Source: Mycolicibacterium frederiksbergense
GTDB lineage: Bacteria > Actinomycetota > Actinomycetes > Mycobacteriales > Mycobacteriaceae
Length of the DNA stretch: 64,000 nt
Direction: 5' to 3'
NCBI RefSeq assembly: GCF_012223425.1
Contig: NZ_CP038799.1
Location: forward strand, 620,001 to 684,000
A model generated the notes under the pieces. The model made no database searches, had not been told where the DNA came from, and saw nothing but the letters and a program-made list of their open reading frames with translations. This document shows, piece by piece, positions 44,961 to 54,600 of the stretch. Position 1 is the first letter of the stretch. Every line of letters begins with the position of its first letter. Position numbers and translations under genes: made by a program.

Positions 44961-45200
44961 ATGGCTGACAGCGGTCCGGAGAACGCCGTGAGTGGTGTGG
45001 TCGAAGACGTCAAGGGCAAGGCCAAGGAAGTCATCGGCATCGTCACCGACAACGACTCCCTTCGCGAAGAGGGCAGGGCCCAGCAGGACAAGGCCGAGGC
45101 ACAGCGCGACGTCGCGAAGAAGGAAGCTCAGGCCGACGCGGCTCGGGCGGCTGCAAGTGCCGCCGAAGCCCGCCAGGCGACGGCCGAGGCCGCCGACTAG
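44961..45200 (+). CDS. CsbD-like stress protein, copy 2
   Basis: This 79-residue protein is the same length as the one at 36280 and differs at only about a dozen positions, mostly in the alanine-rich C-terminal third. AAAGGA lies about eight bases before the ATG. The two copies flank the iron-linked gltB-like operon. They probably arose by duplication and both carry GGGTAT promoters. The exact role of CsbD proteins is not established. Confidence 0.82.
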   Translation: MADSGPENAVSGVVEDVKGKAKEVIGIVTDNDSLREEGRAQQDKAEAQRDVAKKEAQADAARAAASAAEARQATAEAAD

Positions 45201-45214
45201 CAGATCTCTCGCAG

Positions 45215-45250
45215 CAGCGGGCCCCGTCCAGCAATGGGCGGGGTCCGCTG
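45215..45250 (+). terminator. Stem-loop terminator after CsbD copy 2
   Basis: Two 15-base arms (45215-45229 and 45236-45250) match at 13 positions around a six-base loop, 14 bases after the stop codon. Confidence 0.65.
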
Positions 45251-45322
45251 GCGTTGCACCGAACGCCGACCGTGCGCGGCTGCAGCCGTTGGGCCGCAGC
45301 CGCGCACGACAATCAGCGGCGG

Positions 45323-45766
45323 TTAGCCCGAGTCGACGGTGGACGACTCGATGGTGCGGGCGGTTCCCGCGTGCGCGACGTCGATGCGGCGCGGCTTGGC
45401 CCGCTCGGCGAGCGGAATGCTCACCGTCAGAACACCATTCTCGTAGGTGGCCGAGATGCGTGAGCAGTCGACTCCGTCGCCCAGGGACAGTTGGCGGCGG
45501 TAGGTGCCGGAGAACCGTTCATTCGACAACCACTGGACCGCCTCATCCGACCGAGCGCTGCGATGCGCGGTCAAGGTCATCGTCCCGTTGTCGACACTGA
45601 CGTCGACCGAACCGGGATCGACCCCCGGCAGGTCGGCAGTGAGCACGTAGTGATCGTCGACCTTGTAGAGGTCCATCGGCATGAATCGCGGCACCCGGCC
45701 GGAGCCGGCCTGCGTCGCGAAGATGTCCCGAGTCACAGCGTCACCAAACGGATCGAAACGAAGCAC
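45323..45766 (-). CDS. Hsp20/alpha-crystallin small heat-shock protein
   Basis: The 147-residue chaperone contains the alpha-crystallin domain (about 35-125: MDLYKVDDHYVLTADLPGVDPGSVDV, SGTYRRQLSLGDGVD) and the C-terminal anchor motif ENGVLTVSIPLAERAKPRRI. It binds unfolding proteins without ATP. I place the start at GTG 45766 because AGGAGG lies nine bases upstream; a longer frame has no such site. A CIRCE element upstream indicates control by the heat-shock repressor HrcA. Confidence 0.9.
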   Translation of the reverse strand: MLRFDPFGDAVTRDIFATQAGSGRVPRFMPMDLYKVDDHYVLTADLPGVDPGSVDVSVDNGTMTLTAHRSARSDEAVQWLSNERFSGTYRRQLSLGDGVDCSRISATYENGVLTVSIPLAERAKPRRIDVAHAGTARTIESSTVDSG

Positions 45767-45793
45767 AGCAATCCACCTCCTCGTCACTCACGG

Positions 45794-45814
45794 AGCCCGC
45801 CCGTTCGGCGGGCT
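45794..45814 (-). promoter_or_regulatory. Hairpin in the Hsp20 mRNA leader
   Basis: AGCCCGCC and GGCGGGCT form an eight-base-pair stem with a five-base loop, between the CIRCE element and the ribosome binding site. Confidence 0.5.
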
Positions 45815-45838
45815 GCCAATCACTGTGCACGACCGAAT

Positions 45839-45865
45839 TTAGCACTCGAGGCCAGAGAGTGCCAA
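45839..45865. promoter_or_regulatory. CIRCE element (HrcA operator) of hsp20
   Basis: TTAGCACTC, nine bases, then GAGTGCCAA matches the CIRCE consensus TTAGCACTC-N9-GAGTGCTAA with a single mismatch. It lies 73 bases upstream of the Hsp20 start. Confidence 0.85.
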
Positions 45866-46047
45866 GGGTGAATCGGAGAATTTTTTCGTTCGATCTGCGC
45901 GCGCATTGCGACCGGCGGATGATCGGGTAGCGCTGCGGCGCAGTCGCTCTCAGCGCCTCCCCGGTGTCCGGGACGGGTGTGGTCCGCCGGTCAGACCTGG
46001 ACCGCCGGTACCGTCGTGGACAGAACCCTGGACACGATCGAGGTGCA

Positions 46048-47235
46048 ATGACCGACAACCCGGCCGAAGTAGTAGAAGAAGCCGCTCACCCACCGCGCCG
46101 ATCCGGAGCACGGTGGCGCCGCACCGCGGTGGTGACGGCCGTGCTGGCCCTGCTGTTCGGGGTGCCGTGGTGGACGCTGGTCGCGGCCGGCGGCTGGCCG
46201 CTGCCCGTTACGATCGCGGCAACCCTGCTCTTCGTCGGCGCCCTGGTCTTGCTGCCCACGCTGCTGTTCACCGGCCACGGCAAACACCGCGACCTGCCAT
46301 CGGCGCTGGGCGACGCGCTACTGGGCACGATGTGGGTGTTGTTCGTGTGGTCGGTGCTCGGCAATGTGCTGCGACTGGTACTACTGGCCGCCGGCATCGA
46401 GGATCCGCTGCGATCCCGGGTGGTTGCCGTGGCAGTTCTCGTGGTGTCGGCAACGCTGCTGGCCTGGGGCCATTTCGAGGCGATGCGGGTGCCACGGATC
46501 CGTCCCGTCGACGTGCGTATCCCCCGCCTCGGCGCAGGCCTGGACGGGCTGCGCGTCGCGATGATCACCGACACCCACTACGGGCCGCTCGATCGGGCGC
46601 AATGGTCGGCGAATGTGGTCGAGCGGGTCAACGAACTCGACGCCGATATCGTCTGTCACGTCGGCGATATCGCCGACGGCACCGTCGAGGTGCGCCGCAA
46701 CCAGGCCAGTCCGCTGGAGACGGTGCGGGCCACCTCGGCGCGGGTGTATGTGACCGGCAATCACGAGTACTTCAGCGAGGCGCAGGGCTGGCTCGACTAC
46801 ATGGAGGGCATCGGCTGGTCGGCGCTGCACAACCGGCACATCGTCGTCGAGCGTGGCGGTGATCGTCTGATCGTCGCCGGGGTCGACGATGCCACCGCCG
46901 AGGGTTCCGGCGTGCGCGGGCACGGCGAGGATCTGGCGACGGCGCTGTCGGGTGCCGATCCCGGGCTGCCGGTGCTGCTGTTGGCGCATCAGCCCAAGCA
47001 GATTCCGCAGGCGGTGGCCGCGGGTGTGGACCTGCAGATCTCCGGGCACACCCACGGCGGGCAGATCTGGCCGTTCAACTTCTTGGTCCGACTGGACCAG
47101 CCGGTGGTGCATGGGCTGAGCACACACGGGCAACGCACCCAGCTCTACACCAGCCGCGGCACCGGCTTCTGGGGCCCGCCTTTCCGGGTGTTCGCACCCA
47201 GTGAGATCACGCTGCTGACACTGCGCTCAGCGTGA
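46048..47235 (+). CDS. Membrane-anchored metallophosphoesterase
   Basis: The 395-residue protein has four or five hydrophobic segments in the first 150 residues and then a calcineurin-like phosphoesterase domain. The metal-binding motifs are in order: ITDTHYGPL, HVGDIADG, TGNHEYF and SGHTHGGQIWP. It resembles the YkuE/YpbG branch, which may act on lipid or envelope phosphates. Domain topology suggests the catalytic domain lies on one face of the membrane after the last helix. GAGGTG lies four bases before the ATG. It is divergent from the Hsp20 gene, with 281 bp between them containing the CIRCE element. Confidence 0.88.
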   Translation: MTDNPAEVVEEAAHPPRRSGARWRRTAVVTAVLALLFGVPWWTLVAAGGWPLPVTIAATLLFVGALVLLPTLLFTGHGKHRDLPSALGDALLGTMWVLFVWSVLGNVLRLVLLAAGIEDPLRSRVVAVAVLVVSATLLAWGHFEAMRVPRIRPVDVRIPRLGAGLDGLRVAMITDTHYGPLDRAQWSANVVERVNELDADIVCHVGDIADGTVEVRRNQASPLETVRATSARVYVTGNHEYFSEAQGWLDYMEGIGWSALHNRHIVVERGGDRLIVAGVDDATAEGSGVRGHGEDLATALSGADPGLPVLLLAHQPKQIPQAVAAGVDLQISGHTHGGQIWPFNFLVRLDQPVVHGLSTHGQRTQLYTSRGTGFWGPPFRVFAPSEITLLTLRSA

Positions 47236-47441
47236 TACCGGCGCCGAGCGGGTGTGACGGCTGACACCCCGTACGCCCTGAATCTGACTGCGCTGTCGCG
47301 GAACTCACACTTAATAAATTGCTTTACGCAGAATTAACACGGACCATGGAGGCGTTGCACAGAGCGGGTGATCCCCGACCTGGCCCCGCCAGATACAACC
47401 AAAGTCCCTGTGACCCAGGGCACTTACAAGGAGTGAGAACA

Positions 47442-47591
47442 ATGTCCCTCGCGCAGTTTCGCGACAACATGAAGCGCGCCAACAATCGGCGCCGCCTCTA
47501 CGCGCGGATCAACGCAATGCCCGATTCGACGGTTCGTGAAGAACTGATCGCGGTGGCGCAGCGCTACGAGTTCGAGGACTCCGCTCGCTGA
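47442..47591 (+). CDS. Small conserved basic protein, 49 residues
   Basis: The frame from ATG 47442 encodes a short helical protein rich in Arg and Asn (FRDNMKRANNRRRLYARINAM). AAGGAG lies nine bases upstream. I do not know its function. The 206-base gap before it is unusually AT-rich for this genome (TTAATAAATTG near 47310), where a promoter probably lies. A small CCCTG/CAGGG hairpin occurs shortly before the ribosome binding site. Confidence 0.65.
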   Translation: MSLAQFRDNMKRANNRRRLYARINAMPDSTVREELIAVAQRYEFEDSAR

Positions 47592-47613
47592 ATTTGATCC
47601 CGTTTCCGCTGAC

Positions 47614-47646
47614 CAGAGCCGGTGGCCCCACAGGGCACCGGCTCTG
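47614..47646. terminator. Bidirectional terminator hairpin
   Basis: CAGAGCCGGTG (47614-47624) pairs perfectly with CACCGGCTCTG (47636-47646) around an 11-base loop, between the convergent small-protein gene and the TIM-barrel isomerase gene. Confidence 0.75.
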
Positions 47647-47648
47647 AC

Positions 47649-48458
47649 CTATTCCGGAGGGTTTCGTGACCGGCCGCCGCGCCGGGACCACGGGAGCCAC
47701 CCGAACGGATCCGGTCCGTCGGCGCGGTACTCCAAGCTGACATGGCCGCGGTAACCACGATCGGCCAGCCGCTGCAGGTACCCCCCGATATCGAGGAATC
47801 CGGTGCCCGGCGCACCACGGCCGGGTACGTCGGCGATCTGCACGTGCCCGATGAGGTCCAGATGATCATCGATGACGGCGTCGATATCGTCGCCGTTGAC
47901 GCCCAGGTGGTACAGGTCGGCGAGCAGTCGCAGCGAGGTGGCCTCGACGCGACCGATCACCGCGAGGACGTCGGCGGCCGTGCGTAGCGGATAGCCGTCG
48001 ACACCGCTGAGCGGCTCGATGAGAACGATCGCCCCGAGGTGCTCGGCCATGCGACCGACGTGTTCGAGGTTTGCGGCGGCCACTTCGTCCTGGCGCGGTG
48101 CATCGACACCGGCGAGCCGGTTGCCGTAGAGCGCGTTGAACGCCCGGGTGCCCAATCGGTCCGCGATGCCGAAGACGATGTCGGCATTGTCGCGGAACTC
48201 CTGTCGCCGCCGGGGATCAGACAGCAGCCCGCGCTCCCCCGCCGCCATGTCGCCGCCGGCGAAATTCAGTGCGGTGAGGCGCACCCCGGCATCGGCCACC
48301 GCCCCGACGAAAGCGTCGATCTCGGCGTCGGCGGGCACCGCGTCGTCGAACGGCCACCAGAACTCGACCGCATCGAAGCCGGCGTCCCGGGCGGCCTGCG
48401 GGCGGCGCAGCACGGGCAGGTCGGTCAGCAACATCGAGCAGTTGACGACGAAGGACAT
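47649..48458 (-). CDS. Hydroxypyruvate isomerase-like TIM-barrel protein
   Basis: The 269-residue protein belongs to the AP-endonuclease-type sugar isomerase/epimerase family. Features are RDAGFDAVEFWWPFDD, a central IVLIEPLSGVDGYPL with the metal-binding Glu, LLADLYHLGVNGDD, HVQIADVPGRGAPGTG and VSLEYRADG. That order is typical of Hyi-type hydroxypyruvate isomerases, which interconvert hydroxypyruvate and tartronate semialdehyde. The start is ATG 48458, one base after the stop of the upstream short-chain dehydrogenase. The two probably form an operon acting on related sugar-acid substrates. Confidence 0.82.
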   Translation of the reverse strand: MSFVVNCSMLLTDLPVLRRPQAARDAGFDAVEFWWPFDDAVPADAEIDAFVGAVADAGVRLTALNFAGGDMAAGERGLLSDPRRRQEFRDNADIVFGIADRLGTRAFNALYGNRLAGVDAPRQDEVAAANLEHVGRMAEHLGAIVLIEPLSGVDGYPLRTAADVLAVIGRVEATSLRLLADLYHLGVNGDDIDAVIDDHLDLIGHVQIADVPGRGAPGTGFLDIGGYLQRLADRGYRGHVSLEYRADGPDPFGWLPWSRRGGRSRNPPE

Positions 48459-48459
48459 G

Positions 48460-49164
48460 TCAGCCGCGGCCGACGTATCGCATGCCACGCGCCATCACGG
48501 TGATGGTGGGCACCGAGACATCCACCGGCAGGCCCACGATGTGCGCGATGGTGGTGGCCACGTGGGTGACGTCGATCGTGGGTTCGGCGGTGAACCCGCT
48601 GGTCATATCGGTGGCGGCATTGCCGATGTCGATCTGGGTGACGTCGATGTCGAGGTCCCGCAGGTCCAGCAGCATCGATGCCGTCAGGCCGCTGATGGCG
48701 TGTTTGGTGACCGCGTAGGCCAGCGAATCCGGGCGCGGCCGGTGCGCGGCCAGCGAACCGTTGTTGATGATTCGTCCGCCGCGCGGCAGTTGGGAAGTCA
48801 TGATGCGGGTCGCCTCCCGCGCGCAGAACACTGCACCGTCGACATTGGTGCGCCAGACGATGTGCCATTGCTCGTCATCGATGTCGGCAATCGAGGCTGC
48901 CGGCCCGAAAGTGCCCGCATTGTTGAACAGCACGTCCACCCGGCCGAACGACGACACCGTGCGCTCGAACAGCGCCCGCACCGACGCAGAGTCGGTGACA
49001 TCCGTGGGCACCACCAGGGCGTTCGGGTGGCTGTGGGCGGTCTCGGCGAGCTGATCGGGCCGACGTCCCGCCAAAACCACCTGATGACCGGTATCGAGCA
49101 AGACCCGGGCCGTGGCCCGACCTATACCGCTTCCTGCTCCGGTGATGACGACGACCTTGTTCAT
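48460..49164 (-). CDS. Short-chain dehydrogenase/reductase
   Basis: The 234-residue SDR has the cofactor motif TGAGSGIGRATA, the structural NNAG, a catalytic serine in INNGSLAAHRP and the YxxxK pair in YAVTKHAISG. The Arg after the first strand (AGRRPDQL) favours NADP. It probably oxidises or reduces a hydroxy acid or sugar, given the coupled TIM-barrel isomerase gene one base downstream. It has no close regulator. Confidence 0.87.
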   Translation of the reverse strand: MNKVVVITGAGSGIGRATARVLLDTGHQVVLAGRRPDQLAETAHSHPNALVVPTDVTDSASVRALFERTVSSFGRVDVLFNNAGTFGPAASIADIDDEQWHIVWRTNVDGAVFCAREATRIMTSQLPRGGRIINNGSLAAHRPRPDSLAYAVTKHAISGLTASMLLDLRDLDIDVTQIDIGNAATDMTSGFTAEPTIDVTHVATTIAHIVGLPVDVSVPTITVMARGMRYVGRG

Positions 49165-49222
49165 GACACCGATTCTTCACCGCGGTCGCACCGAACTCGA
49201 CAGTCGGTGGCCGGTGCCCCAC

Positions 49223-49408
49223 TCAGGCAGTGCGCCGAAGTCTCATGACATCTCGTTTGGCGCAGCCGACGCGCTCGGCGGCTTCGGCCGCCGTCAACAG
49301 CGGATCCAGCAGGATGGCGAGTTCGGTCTCGGAGAACTGCGGTTCCTGCTCCCAGGGCGCAAAATCCCACCCCGCGTCCTGGAAGCCGGTCGACAGTTGT
49401 TCGGTCAT
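49223..49408 (-). CDS. Small protein with possible HTH, 61 residues
   Basis: From ATG 49408 the frame encodes an acidic protein whose C-terminal half (LLDPLLTAAEAAERVGCAKRDVMRLRR) looks like a truncated helix-turn-helix. GGGA lies about six bases upstream. The longer open frame to 49519 has no good start. The function is unknown; the frame composition is consistent with coding. Confidence 0.5.
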   Translation of the reverse strand: MTEQLSTGFQDAGWDFAPWEQEPQFSETELAILLDPLLTAAEAAERVGCAKRDVMRLRRTA

Positions 49409-49599
49409 GGTTGTTCCCTGGAGTCGTGTGCCGGTACCCCGCCGCCATCGGACAGAACGAATCGAAAATGGCCGCGCCACAAGGCGTCCGCGGTGACACC
49501 GGTACCAGCCTAGGGACATTTGCGTCCGCGTGCCGCCTGAACCGCGATGCCGGCGTTTCTGGACGGCCTCGCCGGCGATGGCGATGGAACAATGAGGTG

Positions 49600-50313
49600 A
49601 TGAGCTCCCCGATCAGTCCTGAGGCCGACAAGGCGCTCGCCGATATCGCGGCGCGCCACGGTCTTTCCCGCGACGCGGTGCTGGCCATGCTGTCGGCGCT
49701 GCATGCCGGCGGCGGCACCATGGCGCAGTTCGACATACCCGAGTTGGGCGGGTCGGGTCAATGGATGCGTGGCGGAATGACCATGGTGTCGAACATGTTC
49801 GACAACGCACTCAAGGCGCGCGTCGACGCACTGTGCGCCGAGTTGGCCCAACTGCTCGCCACGACGCCGGTCTTCCCCGCGCGCAGCGCCGAGCCGTCGG
49901 GCGGTTGGTGGCCGGCCGACCTCGGTGTCCCGAGCGCCACCGGCGGCCAGAACGATGCCCGCTACGCGATCTTTCCCGCCACCCGCCGGTTGGCGATCCA
50001 CCTCGACGGCGTCACCCGGGTGTTCGACACCGCGGATCACCGGATCGCCGGCGTGCAACAGCAACAGGGCGGACGGCGCGGCAGCGTCACCTTCACCAGC
50101 CAACTCGGCACCTTCGATGTGTCGAGCCTGACCGAGATCGGCGCCGCGCCGGTCGCCGCGACGCCCGCTGCCGCACCACAGCAGGCACCGGCCGCCGGCG
50201 ATGCCTCCGCGATCATCGGCGCGATCGAGGCGCTCGCCGAGCTGCATGAGCGGGGCATCCTCTCCGACGGCGAGTTCACCGCGAAGAAGACCGAACTGCT
50301 CGGCCGGCTGTAG
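49600..50313 (+). CDS. SHOCT-domain protein
   Basis: The 237-residue cytosolic protein has a small helical N-terminal part (LADIAARHGLSRDAVLAMLSAL), a middle domain with GGWWPADLGVPSATGGQNDARYAIFP, and a beta region. It ends in a C-terminal SHOCT motif (IEALAELHERGILSDGEFTAKKTELLGRL), a short oligomerisation module. Proteins of this layout are widespread and uncharacterised in actinobacteria. GAGGTG lies immediately before the ATG. Confidence 0.78.
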   Translation: MSSPISPEADKALADIAARHGLSRDAVLAMLSALHAGGGTMAQFDIPELGGSGQWMRGGMTMVSNMFDNALKARVDALCAELAQLLATTPVFPARSAEPSGGWWPADLGVPSATGGQNDARYAIFPATRRLAIHLDGVTRVFDTADHRIAGVQQQQGGRRGSVTFTSQLGTFDVSSLTEIGAAPVAATPAAAPQQAPAAGDASAIIGAIEALAELHERGILSDGEFTAKKTELLGRL

Positions 50314-50314
50314 C

Positions 50315-50524
50315 TCAGCCCACCGCGGTATCCACCGGGCGCACGGGCACCGGGTCCGGATGCGGCAGCGCCCGGCGGCGCCTGACGACGATCACCGCGG
50401 CGGTGCCGAGCGCCGCGCCGGTGAGGATCATCGTGGGCCAGAACAGTGCCTGAGCGATCACGATCCTGCGTTGCACTTTCACGCCGGTGCGGGTGACCGC
50501 GCGTGCACGGCTGGTGACACTCAC
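50315..50524 (-). CDS. Small single-span membrane protein, 69 residues
   Basis: The protein has a basic N terminus, one membrane helix (IVIAQALFWPTMILTGAALGTAAVIVV) and a basic RRRR stop-transfer followed by a Pro-rich tail. GGGGAGAGG lies six bases before the GTG start. It is 15 bp downstream of the BrkB-like membrane protein gene on the same strand and probably cotranscribed with it. Function is unknown. Confidence 0.6.
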   Translation of the reverse strand: MSVTSRARAVTRTGVKVQRRIVIAQALFWPTMILTGAALGTAAVIVVRRRRALPHPDPVPVRPVDTAVG

Positions 50525-50539
50525 AGCAGCCTCTCCCCT

Positions 50540-51562
50540 CTAATGGTTCGCCTCGGCGATACCCTCGTCGCGCCGACGAGAAACGCCCTCATCGCCACCG
50601 TCTGCGGTGTCGGGTTCGTCGAAGCTGACATCCACCCGCTGAAATCCCTTGGCCTGCTGGGCCTCGGCCTGCCCCGCGTACATGCGGCGATCGGCGGCGG
50701 TCAGGTCGACGTTGTCGGTGAACGGTGTGAGCAGCGCGCGCGGATGCAGCCGGTCCACGCGCACCGCATTGATCTCGGCACACACCAGCAGCGACGTGCC
50801 GACCAGATACAGGAACGCCAGCAGGCCGAGCACGATGGCAAACACGCTGTTGGTCACGCTGGCCGACGCCACCACCGAAGACACGTAGGTCGCGCCGAAC
50901 CACTGCAGCATCTGCCACAGCGCCGCGGCCGTCACCGCCCCGGGCAGCACCTGCCGGACGGTCAGCGAGCGCACGGTGCTGACCCGGAAGGCGGCGACGC
51001 ATACCCCGGTGTTCAGGACGAACGAGGCGGCCACCACACCGGCGGTCCCGACGATGCCCAGGTCGGCCCAGTTCTTGCCGACCGCAGTGAGCAGCGTCGT
51101 GGCGATGAGGGCTGACCCGAGCACGATCAGCAACATCAGACTGCGCAGGCGCGCCTTGATCGGATCGGGGCGGACGTAGCGCGGCACGGCCCACACGGTG
51201 TCCATGGCATTCTGCAGCGCCGTGCCGACGCCGAGACCGCCGTAGAGCGCGCCGGCGATCCCGATCACCACTGCGGTCGTGCCGCCGCTGAGCGCACTCG
51301 GTTCACTGAGTTGGTTGCCGAGCAGCGGGAGCTGGCTGATCGCGGAGTCCACGATCTGCTCGCGCCACTCGGGCCGGTCCCGCAGAATCACCCCGAGCGC
51401 CGTCGTGAGCAGCAGCAACAGCGGGAACAACGAGACGAAGGCGTAGTAGGTGATCAGGGCGGCCAGGTAGTTGGCCTGGTCATCGATGTATTTGTAGACG
51501 ACGGCGATGGCGAAGCCCGCTGCCCGACTGCGCTGCTGCAACCGATCGAGCCATCCCAGCAT
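50540..51562 (-). CDS. YihY/BrkB-family membrane protein
   Basis: The 340-residue protein has six membrane helices and the YihY/virulence-factor BrkB signature (ANYLAALITYYAFVSLFPLLLLL near the N terminus; LPGAVTAAALWQMLQWF; FAIVLGLLAFLYLVGTSLLVCAEINA). The cytoplasmic tail is acidic. The family is old and of uncertain function; some were misnamed RNase BN. The start is ATG 51562, with GGAGG five bases upstream. Confidence 0.87.
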   Translation of the reverse strand: MLGWLDRLQQRSRAAGFAIAVVYKYIDDQANYLAALITYYAFVSLFPLLLLLTTALGVILRDRPEWREQIVDSAISQLPLLGNQLSEPSALSGGTTAVVIGIAGALYGGLGVGTALQNAMDTVWAVPRYVRPDPIKARLRSLMLLIVLGSALIATTLLTAVGKNWADLGIVGTAGVVAASFVLNTGVCVAAFRVSTVRSLTVRQVLPGAVTAAALWQMLQWFGATYVSSVVASASVTNSVFAIVLGLLAFLYLVGTSLLVCAEINAVRVDRLHPRALLTPFTDNVDLTAADRRMYAGQAEAQQAKGFQRVDVSFDEPDTADGGDEGVSRRRDEGIAEANH

Positions 51563-51673
51563 CGTGACCTCCGCCCGCCGCCCGGCCCTGTGCCGACGAG
51601 GAGGTGTACCCATTCGACGCGGGGTTCTCACGCGATGTCGGTGTGATGGCCACGGCACCGAGCTGAGCGGACC

Positions 51674-54600
51674 TCACCGTTCGAGCATGCGGAGCTCGGC
51701 CGGTCTCGGTGCGATGGCCTGCCCGAACAGGAAGCCCTGCCCCATCTCGCAGCCCCAATCGGCGAGCAGGTTCCATTGCTCGCGGGACTCGATACCTTCA
51801 GCGATCACCGACAGCCCCAGGCTTTCCCCCAAGCTCAGGACCGCGCGGGTGATCGCTTCGCAACGCGGATCCTGCGGTAGTCCGCTGATGAACTGCTTGT
51901 CGATCTTCAAGATGTCGATCGGCAGGTCGACGATCTTGGCCAGGCCGCTGAATCCGGTGCCGACGTCGTCGATGGCGACCCGCACGCCGATCTCGCGCAA
52001 CGCTTCGAGGTCGGCCTTGGCCGAACGGGCGACGCGCCCGGCGTAGGTCTCGGTCAATTCGAGGACGAGCCGGTCGGGGGCGAGCCCGGTCCGTTCGAGC
52101 GCTTCGAGGACGTCCGCACGAAAGTCGCCCACTTCCAGCTGCCGGCCCGACACGTTGACGTGTACCTCGGCGGTGTCCATCGGCGAGCACCACATTGCAG
52201 CGTGACGGCACGCTTCGTACAGAACGTAGCGACCGATGTCGGACATTTGGCGAGAGGTTTCGGCGACGGCCAGGAACTCGGACGGCTTGAGCAGTCCCCG
52301 CTTCGGGTGCTGCCACCGGAGAAGCGCTTCGGCCGCGACCTTCTCAGCGGTCCGCAGGTCCACGATCGGTTGGAAGTGCACGACGAATTCGTGCAGATTC
52401 ACCGCCCGTTCCAGTTCGGGAATCAGCTGCAGAGCGCGGTGCATGGCCGCCTCCTCCACGGTCTCGGCGAGAGCCACGCAGTCCTTCCCGCTGCGCTTCG
52501 CCTGATACATCAACGCGTCCGCCCTCTGCAGGAGCCCTTCGGCCGTGCATCTCGGGGTGGATATCGCCACGCCGCCGCTCACCGAGAGCTGGTTGTACAC
52601 ACCTCCCATGGCGAGGGTGACCGGGCGGTGCAGTTCGTTACGGATCCGGTCGGCGACGCGCTGCACGTGAGCGATGTCGGACACATCCGGGCAGAGCACG
52701 GCAAACTCGTCCCCACCCAGCCGCGCCGCGGTATCCCGGGACCGGATCGAGGCTTCGATGCGGCGTGCGATCGTCGCGAGCACCTTGTCTCCCTGGGCGT
52801 GGCCCCAGGTGTCGTTGACCGCCTTGAACCCGTCGAGGTCCAGGAAGATCAGGCCGACCCGGCGCGCATCGTCGGCCGCGGCGTCAGCCAGTGCTGTCTC
52901 GGCGCGTTCCATGAACAGCGCCCGGTTCGCCAATCCCGTCAGCCGATCGTGCATGGCCAGGTGCTGCAGTTCGGCCTCGGCGAGTTTGCGGAGGGTGATG
53001 TCCTCGACCAGACCCATCCCGTACGGGCTGGAGCCCTGCGGCGCCACCACCGACGCCGACACCGCTCCCCACACCGTGGCGCCGTCCGCGTGCCGGAACC
53101 CGACCTCTGCCTCGAACTGCTGGTCGCTACGCAGCGACAGCAATCGTTGCAAGGTTCCCAGCGCGCGGGCGCCACCGTCGGTGCCGCCGAGGGCGGTCAC
53201 GGTGGTGGCCAGCACATCGTCGATCGATCGGCCGAGCAATGCGGCCATGGCCTGGTTGCAGCGCGTGATCCGCCCGGAGCTCTCGAACATGAACATGCCC
53301 ATCGGGGCGGTGTCGAACGCCAGCCGGAACCGTTCCTCGCTCTCCGCCAAGGCCTGCTCGGCCGCCTTCTGTTCGGTGACGTCGGTGGCGACGCCGATGT
53401 ATCCCGCGCAGTCGCCGTCGTCGTTCGTCATCTGCGACACCGCCAGGCTGACGGCCGTGTGGGTGCCGTCGCGTCGCACGTACGTCCACTGGCGCACCTC
53501 GGCCGTCTCCGGTGTCACGTTGTGCACGAAGACCTCGAACCCCATCGGGATGCCCAGTTGGGTCGCCCGCCCGCGGACTTCGGCCTCCAGGTGAAAGTCC
53601 ACCGGTGAGCGGCCGAGCATCTCGGCTTCGGACCAGCCCAGCAGTCGCTCCGCCCCGTTGTTGAAGACGGTGATGTGCCCGCGTGGGTCGGTGCCGATGA
53701 TCGCCTGCTCGGAGGCGGCCTGCAGGACCCCGGCGAACAGATCGCGTGCTTGCCTGAGTTGCGCGATGAGACGCGCCCGGGAGTCGCGGTACAGCGACAG
53801 CGTCAGCACGATCACCGTCAGGCTGCAGACCATCGCCTGCGAGAGCATCGCGCGGGCCTCCAGGTCCTGCACGATGAAGACGCCTTTTCCCAGCAGGGTG
53901 GCGTAGATGATCCACACGCCCGTCACGACGAGAAACGTCATGCTGACCGTGGTGCTATAACGCAGTGTCACCCACATCGCGGCCACCAGTGCCAGGAAGG
54001 CCATCGGGACACCGGTGTTCAGCCAGAAGATCCACACGAAGACCAAGGTCACACCGGCTCCGACCACCAGTGCCTCGACGACTGCCGACCACGACAGGCG
54101 TGGTCGCTTCCAGTCGAGGTCTTGCAGCCTGAGCCAGAGGGCCAGACCCAGCAGGGCGGAGGCCCCGTTGCGCACCGCAAAGAGCGCGAACGTCGACCCT
54201 GCCGGAGCATCCAGGACCTCCGCAAAGTACGCCGTGGCCAGCGCGGCGGCACAGACCGTACCGGCAGCCACGGCGGTCAGCAGACGTGCCAGGTCACCGG
54301 GATCGCGGAGCACGACCTCATCGCGCCGGTGCGCCAGAATCGCCACGGTGATCACCGCTTGTGCGATGTTGACCAGGCCAAACCACGCGCTCATCGGCGC
54401 GGGAGAGTCGGCCGCGAAGTTCACTGCGCACGTCACCGCACCCAACACCAGTACGTGCAGCACGCGCTCGGGCAGTCCATGTCGCCGGGTGGTGAGCACC
54501 CAGATGATCGCCACGGCCGCGGCCGGCCAGACGAGCGCGACGTCCTCGACGCCCACCCGGGTGGCCCGACCGGCGACGACGGCAAGCGCATAGGCAGCGG

